From Amoebophrya sp. A120 (lineage: Eukaryota > Sar > Dinophyceae > Syndiniales > Amoebophryaceae): a stretch of 64,000 nt of DNA. Position 1 is the first letter of the stretch. The number at the start of each line of letters is the position of its first letter. The stretch lies in the NCBI GenBank assembly GCA_905178155.1, contig CAJINV010000001.1, forward strand, positions 3,525,675-3,589,674, written 5' to 3'. A model generated the notes under the pieces. That model saw only the letters and a list, made by a program, of their open reading frames with translations. It made no database searches and was not told where the DNA came from. The position numbers were made by a program, and so were the translations under genes. Below, in pieces: positions 33,475 through 44,107 of the stretch.

Positions 33475-36400
33475 ATGTGCGGCTTCGCCAGCCGAAGGGT
33501 GCTTGCGCGCGCCCTCTATGCCGCAGTGTTGCACTGGAGCGAGCGCGGGGATTTTGTCTTCGGATTCAACCTCCTGAATAGTCACGGACCGAATAGACGA
33601 AGACCGGAGGAGGGAAATAAAGCTAGCGCCGCGAGGGATAACAATATTCGCGTCGGACAGAAGAGGAGCGCGAGCCTAGGCAGCAAAGATTCGCTCACAA
33701 GTGCTAGTACTGTTAAAGTGAAAGCTACAGATGAAGACGACATACCATCATATTATGCGTCTGGTGAAGCTGCAACAAGTAGCGTCACAGAGGTCGTCGC
33801 AAGAGCTGATGCGGATGAACCCGAACTACGGGCGGGAACCCGTCGGTACACGCCACCCAGGCACGAGGATTTTCAAAATTTTCCGAACTCGGAGGAAGAT
33901 GTCGAAGACGAGGCATTTATCAACTTGTTATCGTCGGACGATGAAATGGAGGCGATTCACGGACGAGATACATCAACACCACCCGACCGCAGCGGCACAA
34001 GCACATGGAAAACAACACTGCTCCCACCTCACGAGGACGAAATCGACAGCAACAATTCTCATGATGCGGACAGCAGCAGGAGCAGCAGGCCGGTCGGAGC
34101 TGCTGCAAAAATAGACCGTGGAGGAGGACGAAGACCAACGACGAGCAGGCACGCACGGTCAACATCTTCCTCGCGTCGACCTAGTGTAGTGCTATTAGAG
34201 ACAGAAGGAAAGATGACCACGTCGACCCAGAGAACAGATGATCTCCCTAATAATCACCAGGATGGAGGAGGACGCACCTCCACGTTGATCACCACGAAGA
34301 CCATGAACGTTCTGTGTATGGCGGTGTTGTTCACCATCCTGCCGTGCTTGGTGTTCATCCTGATCATGTGCGTGGATACGGAGCGCATCTCCGTGAAGGA
34401 GACCGAGAAGCTGTTTGGCACGGTGTGCCCCGGGTTCGAGGCCTTCACCGACAGCACGCAACGGTTCACGTTCGCGGACCAAAACACGCAAACCACCACG
34501 ACGAAGGCCGAGGAGGCGGCACGGCACATCATTTGCTCCGACGCGGACGGCGAGCCCCTGTGCTACGCGCTGGTGAACTTCCAACAGGGTGCCCTGGTCG
34601 CGCTGGTCGAGGATTTCCTGGACGAGTTTGGCGGCGACGGGGCGGACCCGGACGCCATAGACACCGGCATGTTGTTCGACCGAATCGACGCCTACCTGGA
34701 CGAGGGGGTGGGCACCGGGCACGGGCCCGCCGCGCCGGAGATGACGCCGGCGGAAAAAGAGAAGATGAAGAAGACGTTTTTCGGGCGGAAAAACCCGAAG
34801 GGTCGGCAGGGTGCAGCCGCAGCGAAGGACCAGCAAGCCGCGCAGCTCGTCGGCAGCATCCGACGCAGTCTCGACAAGATGGCCGCGGAAGGCAAGAAGA
34901 GCGGCATGCGCGTGGAGAAGTCCGGGGTTCTTCGCTCCGAAAAGAGCGGAGTCATGCATGGCGGGCTCCTGCTTCCGGGGGACCAACAAAGGGGCGGAAG
35001 CAGACATGTGAATTTTGCAAGTAGCAACAAAACGATCAACCAGACCCTGGCGCCAGAAAGAATGAATGCGTCCGCGGCGTCGAAGAACTCGAAAAATAGT
35101 CTTCAGATCAATCCTAACATCCCACCGGGCGCGGGCGGCGGACAAATCTTTCGCATAACGCACGACGAGGATAACGAACGCGCGACCGAGGGTCACTTTG
35201 GTCGCGGGGAGGAAGACGAGGCGGACCCCCTGGCCGCTGACGACCCCCTGGCGGAAGGGGAAGGCGAGTCTACTCGTAGTTTAGCGCTGCTTTCTGGCAT
35301 TGATGAGGACCACGCCAGCGACGGAGAATCTTTCACGAGCGAGATCGAAGAGCTCATTGACGAGGCAGAAGAGCTGCCGATTGCGTTGGCTCTGCAACAG
35401 GAGTTTCAGGGATCTTCACGAGAAGCCACGACCCCTGCGTCCTCGGGCAGAGGTACAACAACTCCCCGGCGGGACCACCGGCGGGCCGAAGGCAGCGCGA
35501 CAAAGACGTATGGGCGAAATTCTACGCAGGAATTTTTACTGTTGTCAGCTTCGGGAGATCCTGCCACGTTCCCGCCGGACGGCCTCACTCCAGCTGCGAG
35601 AGGCGGTGCGCACATGACTGATCTATCCGCAGGCGCCCGCGAACGGGGGAAGGCGAACTTCCGACGCATTGTGCGGAAGCTGATCGCCATTCAGCAGGGC
35701 GATTTTGCGCAGCTTAGTTGGCGTGACGTGGCTCTCCACGGCCGGGGTGCGCTTGGGGAGTCGATTCTGCACATCTGCCTGTTCCTGAACACGCCCGCCC
35801 ACCGCGTGCTGGTGCACTACCTGGTGGTGAAACTCGGACACCGCGTATGCTGGCAACGCGAGTTCCAGGCCACCACCCTGCGGGAAAAGAAGGACGACGA
35901 CCCGAACGACTTAGAATACCGCAAGGGAACCGAGAAGGATGAGCAGGGCCACGCGTCGCCGGAAGATTCCGGCCTCTACGGGTCCCTGCACAAAGGCAAA
36001 CGCGCGGGGAAGCGGAAGCGCCCCCCCGCCCAACCGCGGCCGGAGGGGGAGCAGCTCCCCGGGGCGAACCCGCTGGTGCTGGCGGAGGGCGAAAAATCGG
36101 GCCGGGGAAGACCTCGGATCGAGGAAGGAGCAGCTGAGGACAACAACGAGGCGCAAATTCCGACGCGGGATCTGGCGAGTGGCCAGGATGTGGGGAACGT
36201 GAAAAAGCGTGCCATTGCGTACGTGAGCGCGGCCTACACGGTGCGCGCCTACCGGGGGGAGACCGCGCTGCACATCGCCATCATGAACGACGACCTGCTG
36301 TCGGTCGAGCTGCTGATCGACCACGGGGCGGACCTCACCGCGCAGGTGACCGGGTCGTTTTTCACGGGCCGGCTGTACAGCGGGGCGCTGCCGCTGTCGT

Positions 36401-38643
36401 GCGCCGCGGTGCACGCGAGCACGGAGATGGCGGTGCTGCTGATCGCCCGGAATGCCAACCCGCTGCTGGGGGACGTGTACGGCAACACGTTCCTGCACAT
36501 CGCGGTGCTGCACGGCCGCGAGGACCACTGCCGGTCCTTCCACGAGTTCTTCCCCGACCTGTTTCACCGGTCCATGCGATCGCGCAACGGCTCGGCCCTC
36601 ACGCCGCTGGCGCTCTCCGTGTGCACGGGGCAGGCGTCGCTCTTTTCGGTCTTGTTGGAATTAGACAGTGAAATCGTCTGGTCCTACGGGCCCATGACCT
36701 GCCGAAAAATCCCTCTGCTCGTGCTGGACTCCCTGCTCGCCAAGCAGGTGCCCAACGAGGCAAATTTCGAGGATTTCGAAGAGGTGGACTACAACGAACA
36801 CGACGGCGCCCTCGTCCCCGGCTCCGTGCGGACCACAGCGGCTTCGCAGGCCGTCTCCGCGGCGAAGGGACAAAGGATTGGGGGCGAGGACACGTTAACC
36901 GCTTCGGAGGACGAGCTGGAGGTGAGCTTTTCGCTCTTCAAAAAGAAAAAGAAAAAAACCACCGCCGCGGAACAACAACAAGCCGGCGATGCCAAGAACA
37001 AGGTGAAGGACAACTTCGGAGGCGTGGCGGTTACGACGGCAGCGAAGAGCTTGGCGCCGGTGAAAGACTACGGCGGCAAGGGGAAGCAACGGGACTCCGT
37101 CGTGGAGACGGTTCTGCGGTTCCGGAAAAAGCCCATGCTGTCCGCGTTGGAGATCTTGTCGACACTGCGGCTCTCGTCGCTGTGCGGCACGCCCATCATC
37201 GTCGAGCTGCAGATGGGTAAGTGGGACCAGTACGCGCGGAAGCTGAACTACGCGTACCTGTTTGTGGACCTGATCATTTTATTCCTGCTGGTTCTCAGCC
37301 TGTCCCACGTGGTGCCCGCGGCGGTGTCGCTCTTTACGCTGATCGGGTTCGCCGTGCTCGAGATATCGGTGCAGATGCACTTTCGGGGGTGGAAGAAAAT
37401 GATTCGGTCCTACCCTACCTCCGGGCTCGTAGCCAAGTTCGTGTTCTCCGCGCTGCTGACCGTAGGGTACGTGTTGGAGCTGGTGGGGGGGGATGAGGAG
37501 AACGCGTACAAAGTGTCCACTAGCACCTACTTGTACGCGATTGCGTCCATCATCGGGATGCTCAAGTTTATGGTGTACCTGCGCCCGTTCCGGCTGATCG
37601 GGCCCTTTATTGTGATCATCGAAAAGATTCTGGTACACGACTTCTTGATCTTTATGGTCATCTACCTGGTATTCACGATTGGCTTCCTGGCGTACTTTAT
37701 CGCTGTCATAACGCACGGCGGTCTCACACTCGCCGGAGGCGATAATACCGCGCTTGGGTCGAGAGGATCTGGGTCCACAGGCCAGCACCTTGATTTTTCG
37801 AATGCGAGCAATGGAACTACAGCAGGAACATCAAGCGCGGCCGCGTCAGCACTAGTACAGTTGCAAGTCGATGAGGGGCGCGGAAGAAGAATTTCGGATA
37901 GTAATTTCCCCAGAATACATCCGGCGCCGTTTGACCATCTGTTGGGTGGGGGTGCACCGCATGAAGATCTTCTGGGCACGTCTAGTACATCAGACCCGAC
38001 CACCCCCACACCGTCCGCGCACCCGTCGCTTCCCACCGGCCCGTTTGAGGTGTGGCACTTTCTGTTCGCTGCCAGTCTGGGGGAGCTCAGTGACCAGATT
38101 CACAACGCGGAGTGGCCGATCACCACCTTGATGTTGTACGAGTGTTACGTGTTCCTTTCGGCGTTGCTGGCCATGCCCCTGCTGATTTCTATGATGTCGG
38201 ATACTTACTCCCGTATCCGGGTGGACGCGCGCAACGAGTGGGTGCTCGAGCGGATAAAGACGATCCTGACCGTGGAACGGTCCGCCCTGGCAAACTTCCT
38301 GCCGCTCAGTAAGATGCGGCCCAAGCACCAGGAGCGGACGAACGACCTGGTGTTGAGCAACGGGCGACGGGTGGAGAACTGGGTCCTGCTCATGCAGGAG
38401 TTCAACGACCCGTATGCGAACGCTGCCGGACCGGTGATCGCCGAAGACCCGATCACGCAGCAGCCGATCACGCAACCGCAGACCCAGCAGATTCAGATTC
38501 AAAATGGCCCGGACGCGTTCTCGTCGTTCAATCCGGCTGCCATGTCGATGACGATGAACAGATTCACCAGGGCCTCGACCACCCACGTCGGCGGGGCTCC
38601 TGGAGCCGCGGCGAAGAGCTTCAGAAGCCACAAACTGGTCTGA
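33475..38643 (+). CDS. TRPV-like cation channel with ankyrin repeats (1,722 aa, single exon)
   Basis: Residues 1-270 are disordered and acidic. An extra N-terminal membrane segment lies at ~277-300 (NVLCMAVLFTILPCLVFILIM). Charged linkers follow. Ankyrin repeats are at ~925-1060 (GETALHIAIMNDD, ALPLSCAAVHAS, GNTFLHIAVLHGRED, LTPLALSVCTGQ). The channel core is at ~1255-1600: hydrophobic S1-S5, a pore region FEVWHFLFAASLGELSDQI, and an S6 (LLAMPLLISMMSDTYSRI) followed by EWVLERIKTILTVERS. That last segment is very like the TRP helix and C-terminal ERS motif of TRPV channels. A ~90-residue Ser/Gly/Thr-rich insert separates S5 from the pore. Ligand and ion selectivity cannot be read. An intronless gene of this size among multi-exon neighbours is unusual. 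Confidence 0.8.
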   Translation: MCGFASRRVLARALYAAVLHWSERGDFVFGFNLLNSHGPNRRRPEEGNKASAARDNNIRVGQKRSASLGSKDSLTSASTVKVKATDEDDIPSYYASGEAATSSVTEVVARADADEPELRAGTRRYTPPRHEDFQNFPNSEEDVEDEAFINLLSSDDEMEAIHGRDTSTPPDRSGTSTWKTTLLPPHEDEIDSNNSHDADSSRSSRPVGAAAKIDRGGGRRPTTSRHARSTSSSRRPSVVLLETEGKMTTSTQRTDDLPNNHQDGGGRTSTLITTKTMNVLCMAVLFTILPCLVFILIMCVDTERISVKETEKLFGTVCPGFEAFTDSTQRFTFADQNTQTTTTKAEEAARHIICSDADGEPLCYALVNFQQGALVALVEDFLDEFGGDGADPDAIDTGMLFDRIDAYLDEGVGTGHGPAAPEMTPAEKEKMKKTFFGRKNPKGRQGAAAAKDQQAAQLVGSIRRSLDKMAAEGKKSGMRVEKSGVLRSEKSGVMHGGLLLPGDQQRGGSRHVNFASSNKTINQTLAPERMNASAASKNSKNSLQINPNIPPGAGGGQIFRITHDEDNERATEGHFGRGEEDEADPLAADDPLAEGEGESTRSLALLSGIDEDHASDGESFTSEIEELIDEAEELPIALALQQEFQGSSREATTPASSGRGTTTPRRDHRRAEGSATKTYGRNSTQEFLLLSASGDPATFPPDGLTPAARGGAHMTDLSAGARERGKANFRRIVRKLIAIQQGDFAQLSWRDVALHGRGALGESILHICLFLNTPAHRVLVHYLVVKLGHRVCWQREFQATTLREKKDDDPNDLEYRKGTEKDEQGHASPEDSGLYGSLHKGKRAGKRKRPPAQPRPEGEQLPGANPLVLAEGEKSGRGRPRIEEGAAEDNNEAQIPTRDLASGQDVGNVKKRAIAYVSAAYTVRAYRGETALHIAIMNDDLLSVELLIDHGADLTAQVTGSFFTGRLYSGALPLSCAAVHASTEMAVLLIARNANPLLGDVYGNTFLHIAVLHGREDHCRSFHEFFPDLFHRSMRSRNGSALTPLALSVCTGQASLFSVLLELDSEIVWSYGPMTCRKIPLLVLDSLLAKQVPNEANFEDFEEVDYNEHDGALVPGSVRTTAASQAVSAAKGQRIGGEDTLTASEDELEVSFSLFKKKKKKTTAAEQQQAGDAKNKVKDNFGGVAVTTAAKSLAPVKDYGGKGKQRDSVVETVLRFRKKPMLSALEILSTLRLSSLCGTPIIVELQMGKWDQYARKLNYAYLFVDLIILFLLVLSLSHVVPAAVSLFTLIGFAVLEISVQMHFRGWKKMIRSYPTSGLVAKFVFSALLTVGYVLELVGGDEENAYKVSTSTYLYAIASIIGMLKFMVYLRPFRLIGPFIVIIEKILVHDFLIFMVIYLVFTIGFLAYFIAVITHGGLTLAGGDNTALGSRGSGSTGQHLDFSNASNGTTAGTSSAAASALVQLQVDEGRGRRISDSNFPRIHPAPFDHLLGGGAPHEDLLGTSSTSDPTTPTPSAHPSLPTGPFEVWHFLFAASLGELSDQIHNAEWPITTLMLYECYVFLSALLAMPLLISMMSDTYSRIRVDARNEWVLERIKTILTVERSALANFLPLSKMRPKHQERTNDLVLSNGRRVENWVLLMQEFNDPYANAAGPVIAEDPITQQPITQPQTQQIQIQNGPDAFSSFNPAAMSMTMNRFTRASTTHVGGAPGAAAKSFRSHKLV

Positions 38644-39431
38644 TAATGCGCCGGTCGGGTGCTCGGAATCACTTATTTTGATGTATGATGATTTATTTTT
38701 TAACATTTACTTTTTCTACACTACAGGTCACTAGCTATTTCTGGAAATTTTTATTTTGCACGGCTACGTGTCGGAGCTTCAGCTTCAGCTTTTCTTTTTA
38801 CGAGGAGCTCCATTTTCTGGTACTGGTTGAGGAAAATAGAGGAGATAAGCGCAACGCTTTTAGCTTTGTTTTTCGCCAAATACCTACTACAGTTTTGAAA
38901 TTTAAAATTTTCTTTTATCTAGTACTAGTTTGTCGGCAGGAGCCGACTGTTACTAGCTTTTTACCCACGCTACTAACTACCATCATGCTAAGCGAAGCGA
39001 AGCTTCTCGCAAGGAGCAGCGTAGCAACAACATTTCTAGACCCTTTCAATTCCATTTATTACGGTTTCCAACATTGCAGCGCCCTCGCATAGGCCGTTCA
39101 AAGACCCAAAGTCTACGGGGTTGAGTGCCTGTTCGGTTCGTATTCGCTCGTCGTCGTCGTCGTCGTTGTCGTCGGGCGTACTTCATCTCCTCGCCCCCTT
39201 GATATTGCCATATCTTGCAGCTTCTTGAGTCTGCTTCGTCTTCGCCAAGGATCCACTCGCCAGAGACGAGAGAGTCGCACGAGCGTGAGTCAGAGTTCGT
39301 TTGCACAAGAGTTCGTAGTTGCCTTGTAACGGGCGGCTGCTCCTTGAATTTTTGATCATCCGCCGACTAGGCAGACCAGGAGCAAATAATTTTCATGTGA
39401 GCGAGGGCGAGCACGCCATGGTGTGAAGACT
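38644..39431. other. Spacer with a TCG microsatellite
   Basis: AT-rich, then a (TCG)n-like tract at about 39148-39174. No exon recognised. Confidence 0.5.
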
Positions 39432-40291
39432 ATGGGCTGGTTTGGTAGCATCTTCGACGTTCTTTCAGGCCCAGCTAATCTTGACGATGGGCGCGACCAC
39501 CATCAGGAGATTACGCGCTCAGGGGCCCCCGAGTTGGCGCACTTGCACCAACAGCAGCTTCCGGGTGCCCGGTCGCGCAACTATCTGGGCAGCCGACGAC
39601 ATCAGCTTTTTTCGCAGGTACAATTGCGCAGTGGCACCAACATCAAGACCTCGTTCGGCACGCAGGACGATTACTACTGGTACTTTTTTCCGGATAAAGA
39701 TCGACAGTCGCTGCTCGAGCGTGTTCCGTTGTTCAGTGAGATTGACAATCTCGGTTTCGTGCCGCAGAAGCTGGACTCCATCGCGCGGCAACAGGGTATG
39801 TTCAGCGATGGCGGAGAGTTCACGACGTGCTTCCGCCGTCCCCTGGCGCAGCGCCGCCCCGGCAAGGGCCAGCCGATGGTATATCCAAGCTTTCGGCAAG
39901 TGCACGCGGCCGGGTTCGAAACGGCTACGGGGAGCAAGTTGGTGCGGTACCTACTGCCGTCCACAACCTATGCAAAGCTTCCCGGTGATCGAGACCGCGC
40001 CATCGGGGCCCGATTTAACCAGGGCACGGCGGATTCGCCGGACTGGATCTGGTGTCTGTGGAACAATATGCATTGCAAAAGTATCGTACTACGTATAAAT
40101 TGCATTACAAATTTTCCCAAGAAAAAAACTCAATTTGTCATGCTATTTCAGGTAGAAATTTGGATTTATCATGCATATCTGCAATTAGTACGAGTGCAAT
40201 ACTTTTGCACAGGATAAGCAAGGTGTACAAGGACGATGTCAAGACCTCAGACTTCATTCGGAAAGACACACCTGGGCTATGGATACTGTAA
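39432..40291 (+). CDS. Unknown protein split by an introner (234 aa)
   Basis: Exons 39432-40066 and 40222-40291 total 705 nt once introner 3 and one target copy are removed; the join restores Trp-Asn-Lys-Val-Tyr-Lys. The protein starts MGWFGSIFDVLSG, amphipathic and possibly a targeting or membrane-associating segment. Further on it has aromatic-rich DDYYWYFFPDKD, a basic stretch (RRPLAQRRPGKGQ), and WIWCLWNK near the end. I recognise no family. The compact, aromatic-rich sequence and apparent conservation of length suggest a structured subunit, perhaps mitochondrial, but this is a guess. Gly2 could be myristoylated, although the next residues do not fit the consensus well. Confidence 0.65.
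40067..40216. mobile_element. Introner element 3 (150 bp, TIR, near-perfect TSD)
   Basis: Left end TATGCATTGCAAAAGTAT, right end on the other strand TATCCTGTGCAAAAGTAT; the shared GCAAAAGTAT is exact and further similarity continues. Flanks are AACAA (40062-40066) and AGCAA (40217-40221), a 5-bp duplication with one change. An AATTTGTCATGC motif lies at 40132-40143. The frame is restored by excision of 155 nt (element plus one target copy). Confidence 0.8.
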
Positions 40292-41165
40292 CAGTGTTGA
40301 CCGTGTTCACGTGGTGGTACGGCTTTTGCTGTTAATAGCTGCAGACGAGATCGAGAAGAGAGCTCTCATGTTGTCAGGGCCAGATAATGAACATGAACTG
40401 TTGATGTGGACTTGGAATGTTTGCGAGCGAATGAGCCCATTAAAGAGACGGCTGTCCTCGGTGGACAGAAGAGCTTCGACGGAAAAGAGTCATACTTTTT
40501 TGGTGTCCGTGTTTCATGTCAAATGACCCAGGAGAAGATCGAGCTTCATTTGAGTTGATATACTTGTGTTCACCACCAGGATTGGAAAACTTCGGTTCTT
40601 CGTGATCGGTCTAGCAGAAGTAGGAACGTGTACATGATTGGGGAACTAAGAAGTACTGGCTCGACAGGGAAAAAAGTACATCGGTGTCTTTATTTCTGTT
40701 GCAACGAGCAGATTGAAGATTATGATTAAGGTCAAGTTCATGATAGAAGATCGGGCGCTTTGATCGCCGGGCCTGAAACCCGAGCGCACGAATCGCAATC
40801 GCGTAGGTGATGTCGTTGTTGCCTTTCATCTTTTAAGTTGTGTCTTCAAAATCTATCTTCGACCGTTCTAGTACCTGGCTATAATTCTGTGTTTATTTTT
40901 GGCAGGACTTGAAGCAACGGCAACGCCCAAGAGACGTCGTTCCCCTGGTAGCAGATAGGCAATTGACAGTCATTGCAGCTATTGCTATTAGTGCTTGACT
41001 CGCTCGGTATTCAGGAAGGCGAAGGAGAGGTCGCACAACGACATAATAATTCAGTAGATCGAAGATCTCGCGGCTGCATAGCAGGATCGATTTTTACTTT
41101 GCCGAGTGTACAAATACACACACAGGATCGGGTTCTTCTTGAGAAGGTTTCAGATGTTTTCTTAA
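40292..41165. other. Spacer before the acyltransferase gene
   Basis: No feature recognised. Confidence 0.4.
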
Positions 41166-43402
41166 ATGCCCGACAGGGCTTCCATAATGCCCGAGGACGA
41201 AGAGAACAACCCTGTAGTTGTAACTGCATCGGCGGAGCAAGGCGCAGGAGGCCTCTCACAATCGGAAATGGCGGAACAGGTGACCCCGGAGAAGCCCAAA
41301 GACGCAGGAGCCTCGACTTCCGCCCCGCCCGAGGATGCGGACCAAGCGCCGACGCCGCCGCGCCTGTATTGGCTGGATTGGTGCCGCACCCAGAGCGTGT
41401 GGAACGTGGTATGCGGCCATGTGTGGTGGACGATAAGTGACGAGACGGAGTTCGCGCAGAGTCAAAACGAGACGTACCGGTTTGCGGATTTGGGAAACAA
41501 CAAGATTCCGAAGCCCGGCAAGGTGTTGACAAACAAGGTCACCGACCGGGTGTGGAAGAACAACGTGATGTTTAGCAATGTGTATATGACGTACACGAAC
41601 AACGGGAGCGTCGCGCTCACCGAGTCCATGGCCCGCCAGCGCGAAAACAGCAACATGTGGGAGTACGTCGTGGAGCAGGGCACGCTGCACACCATCCCGC
41701 TCTTTTTCCTACTGTCCGGCTACATCAGTGCGGCGGTTTCCGGGTTCAAGGGGCGGAACACAGTCGCTCCGGTCCTGGATCAGTACCTCGACAAAACGCC
41801 GGATAGTACCACAGGAGGAGCAGAATTTCCGAAACTCGAGAAGTACGTGGAAAAGCTGAGTTCGAAGGTGGGCGAAGACGCCTTCCACCACTTTTGCGCC
41901 CGCCGGTTCAAGCGGTTGATACTTCCGTTTATTTTCGGGTCCGTGTGCAGCGTGATCCCCCGGTCTCTGATGCGAGACGAATTCGGGGCGCTCACTGTGA
42001 TCGAGTCAGAAATGTGGTTCTTGTACGCGCTCTGGGGCTTCGCGTGCGCCAACTACGCCTGGGGCCAGTACGCGCACTACTACAAGGCGTTATTCGAAAT
42101 GGACTACGTGAAAGCCGGACAGAGGTGCATACTGGGCGAGGGTACTTGATTTTTGAAACCGCAACGTGAATTTGTTCCATTTTTTTTGCAACACTCTCCA
42201 TGCTGGATCAGAGTTGTTCCAAAGGCTATTTTTGAGAACTTTGATGTTCATAGAGCAGGTGGCTATGGAAAAAGAAATAAAAACCTAATTATGCATTGCA
42301 GTTGCCGCTCCGGCCTCCGATGCTTTCAAAGAGCAGCGTGGAATGGTGCAAAAGTGGTGCTTGATCTACGGCGTCGTGGCGCAGCTGGTGAACTGGGTGA
42401 TTCCGGTGGTCGCAAACGTGGTCTTTAATTCGGACGGCATGAAGACCTGGTGGTGGTTGACGCTGGGCGTCACCTGCCTGATAACCATGGTCCTGCAGTT
42501 CTTTGCGCTCTTCATGCTTTCCGGATCGCAGAAGGGTATGCACCTGCTCGCGACGCAGTGCGTCGTGCTGTTTTCCATCGTGATGTTTATCCCGATGACC
42601 TTCGTGCTGGCGGCACCGCGCCTGAAGGAAGACGCCGAGTCGGACTTTTTGAGCGTGAACATGTGGTTCGTCATGATGCTGTTTGAGATGCTGTACATGT
42701 TCGGCTACTTCCTCGCCCTCTTCCAGTCGCACCTGTCCCACGTGCGGCGAATGCTGCTGCCGAACCACACCTTTGGCGTCGTTATCCTGCTTTTGTCGGC
42801 CATATGGCCGGTCGCCACCTTCTGGGGGGCGCGGTCGGCACGACGGGTCGGGCCGTTTCTGACCTTCTACGACGACCAACAAAGACTCCTTGGACTGCTC
42901 AGGAGCTGGCTCTGGATGGCCGTGCTCGCAGGTAAGTAGTTAATATGCTGGTTAGGTGGAAGGATAAGTTTGTTGCATTGATCTGTTTCGGTTACCATCT
43001 GTGAATGCTTTTTTCCAGTGATTTTAGTCTTTCTTTCGCCGTAGTTCGTTGTGGAATAGTGATATACGCATGGGTCATGTGGTCGTGATTGCGCGGCAAA
43101 TTTAGCGGACCGAAAATATCCAAAACAAAACAAAACGACCAGCCTTCGCCTACTATTTCGCAAACGGGACGGTGACACCTGCGGTCCACAAACACATCAC
43201 GCAGAGTGCAATGGTGGTGTACGTTTTTCACCGGTTCGCTGAGGAGCTGTGGTTGCGGGCCCTGCTGGAAAAGGACAGCAATCGGGACGAGATTGCCGCT
43301 AGCACGATAGTGCTGGTGCTGCTCAGCTGCATGGGGTTATACGCGATCTTACAATCCAATTGGGTCACCCGACTGATGTTCGGATTAACCAAAATCGCCT
43401 AG
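41166..43402 (+). CDS. Acyltransferase-3 (OafA/OPGC-like) integral membrane enzyme (621 aa)
   Basis: Exons 41166-42141, 42302-42931 and 43143-43402 join at GT-AG introns (phase 1 each). About ten membrane helices are evident. The family marks are in order: LDWCRTQSVWNVVCGHVWW in helix 1 with the conserved Arg and His; HTIPLFFLLSGYIS; CARRFKRLILPFIFGSV; EMWFLYALWGFA; and near the end HITQSAMVVYVFHRFAEELW. Members move acyl groups, often acetyl or succinyl, onto sugars or lipids at a membrane. The substrate here is unknown. An ~80-residue hydrophilic segment follows helix 1, probably lumenal. The first ~65 residues are disordered. Confidence 0.75.
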
Positions 43403-44107
43403 AGGGTTGCATTTCCTGTCTCTCGGTGATTTGCCCCTGGAGAACTGTCTCTACTAAAAACCTGCAAAGGTTTTTACGAGCGTTTTTTACAACATTATGC
43501 GCACTCGTTTTCCACACTACACTACTTATTACAACATTATCGCTTTATTTTGTGGAGAAGTTTGAGTGTCACATCGATAAACAGATAATTTTGCTAGTTC
43601 ATCCTACCCCCGCTCCACAGCGAGCTCCTTGTGTATTAAAGGTAAAGACTCATGATCTCGACGCAGACTCTCATTGTAAAGATGGGTAGACTTCTGCCAA
43701 CCACTTTATGTGACCGCTTGGTCAACATCCCATCTGCCGCACGGATTTCTAAATGACTCCCCATCCTGTATTTGGCTGTACTGTGCTACTGCCCCGCATC
43801 AGACGCAAAAATTGTTCGTGCATCTTCGGGAGGTATTCCCTTATACCCGTGGGCTTTGATGTCCGTGTTCGAGCCGGTGCAAAATGCCATTTGCAGGAGC
43901 TTTCGTTTTGTATAGTAAAGCAAAACAAGGAAAACTTTGATACTCGGCTTTGGATTTCTTTCGTTAGACAGGTTTCTTGGCTCGCTACAGGAAGAGGAGA
44001 CGAGTCAGCGATATTACCAGCATCAATTTTGCCGCGGCCTAGGCGTAAGGCATCGGAGATTGTTTTTTTCCGAAGACAAAACTAACGTGTCTTCAGTCGC
44101 CGAAATT
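43403..44107. other. Spacer before the DUF5054 gene
   Basis: AT-rich. The frame of the next gene is open from 43937 but the first ATG is 44108. Confidence 0.4.

Noticed and set aside
34195-35196. 333-codon minus-strand frame
   Set aside because: Antisense shadow of the TRPV-like exon; no ATG-led family match.
39148-39174. TCG tract as a functional element
   Set aside because: Simple microsatellite; nothing ties it to a gene.
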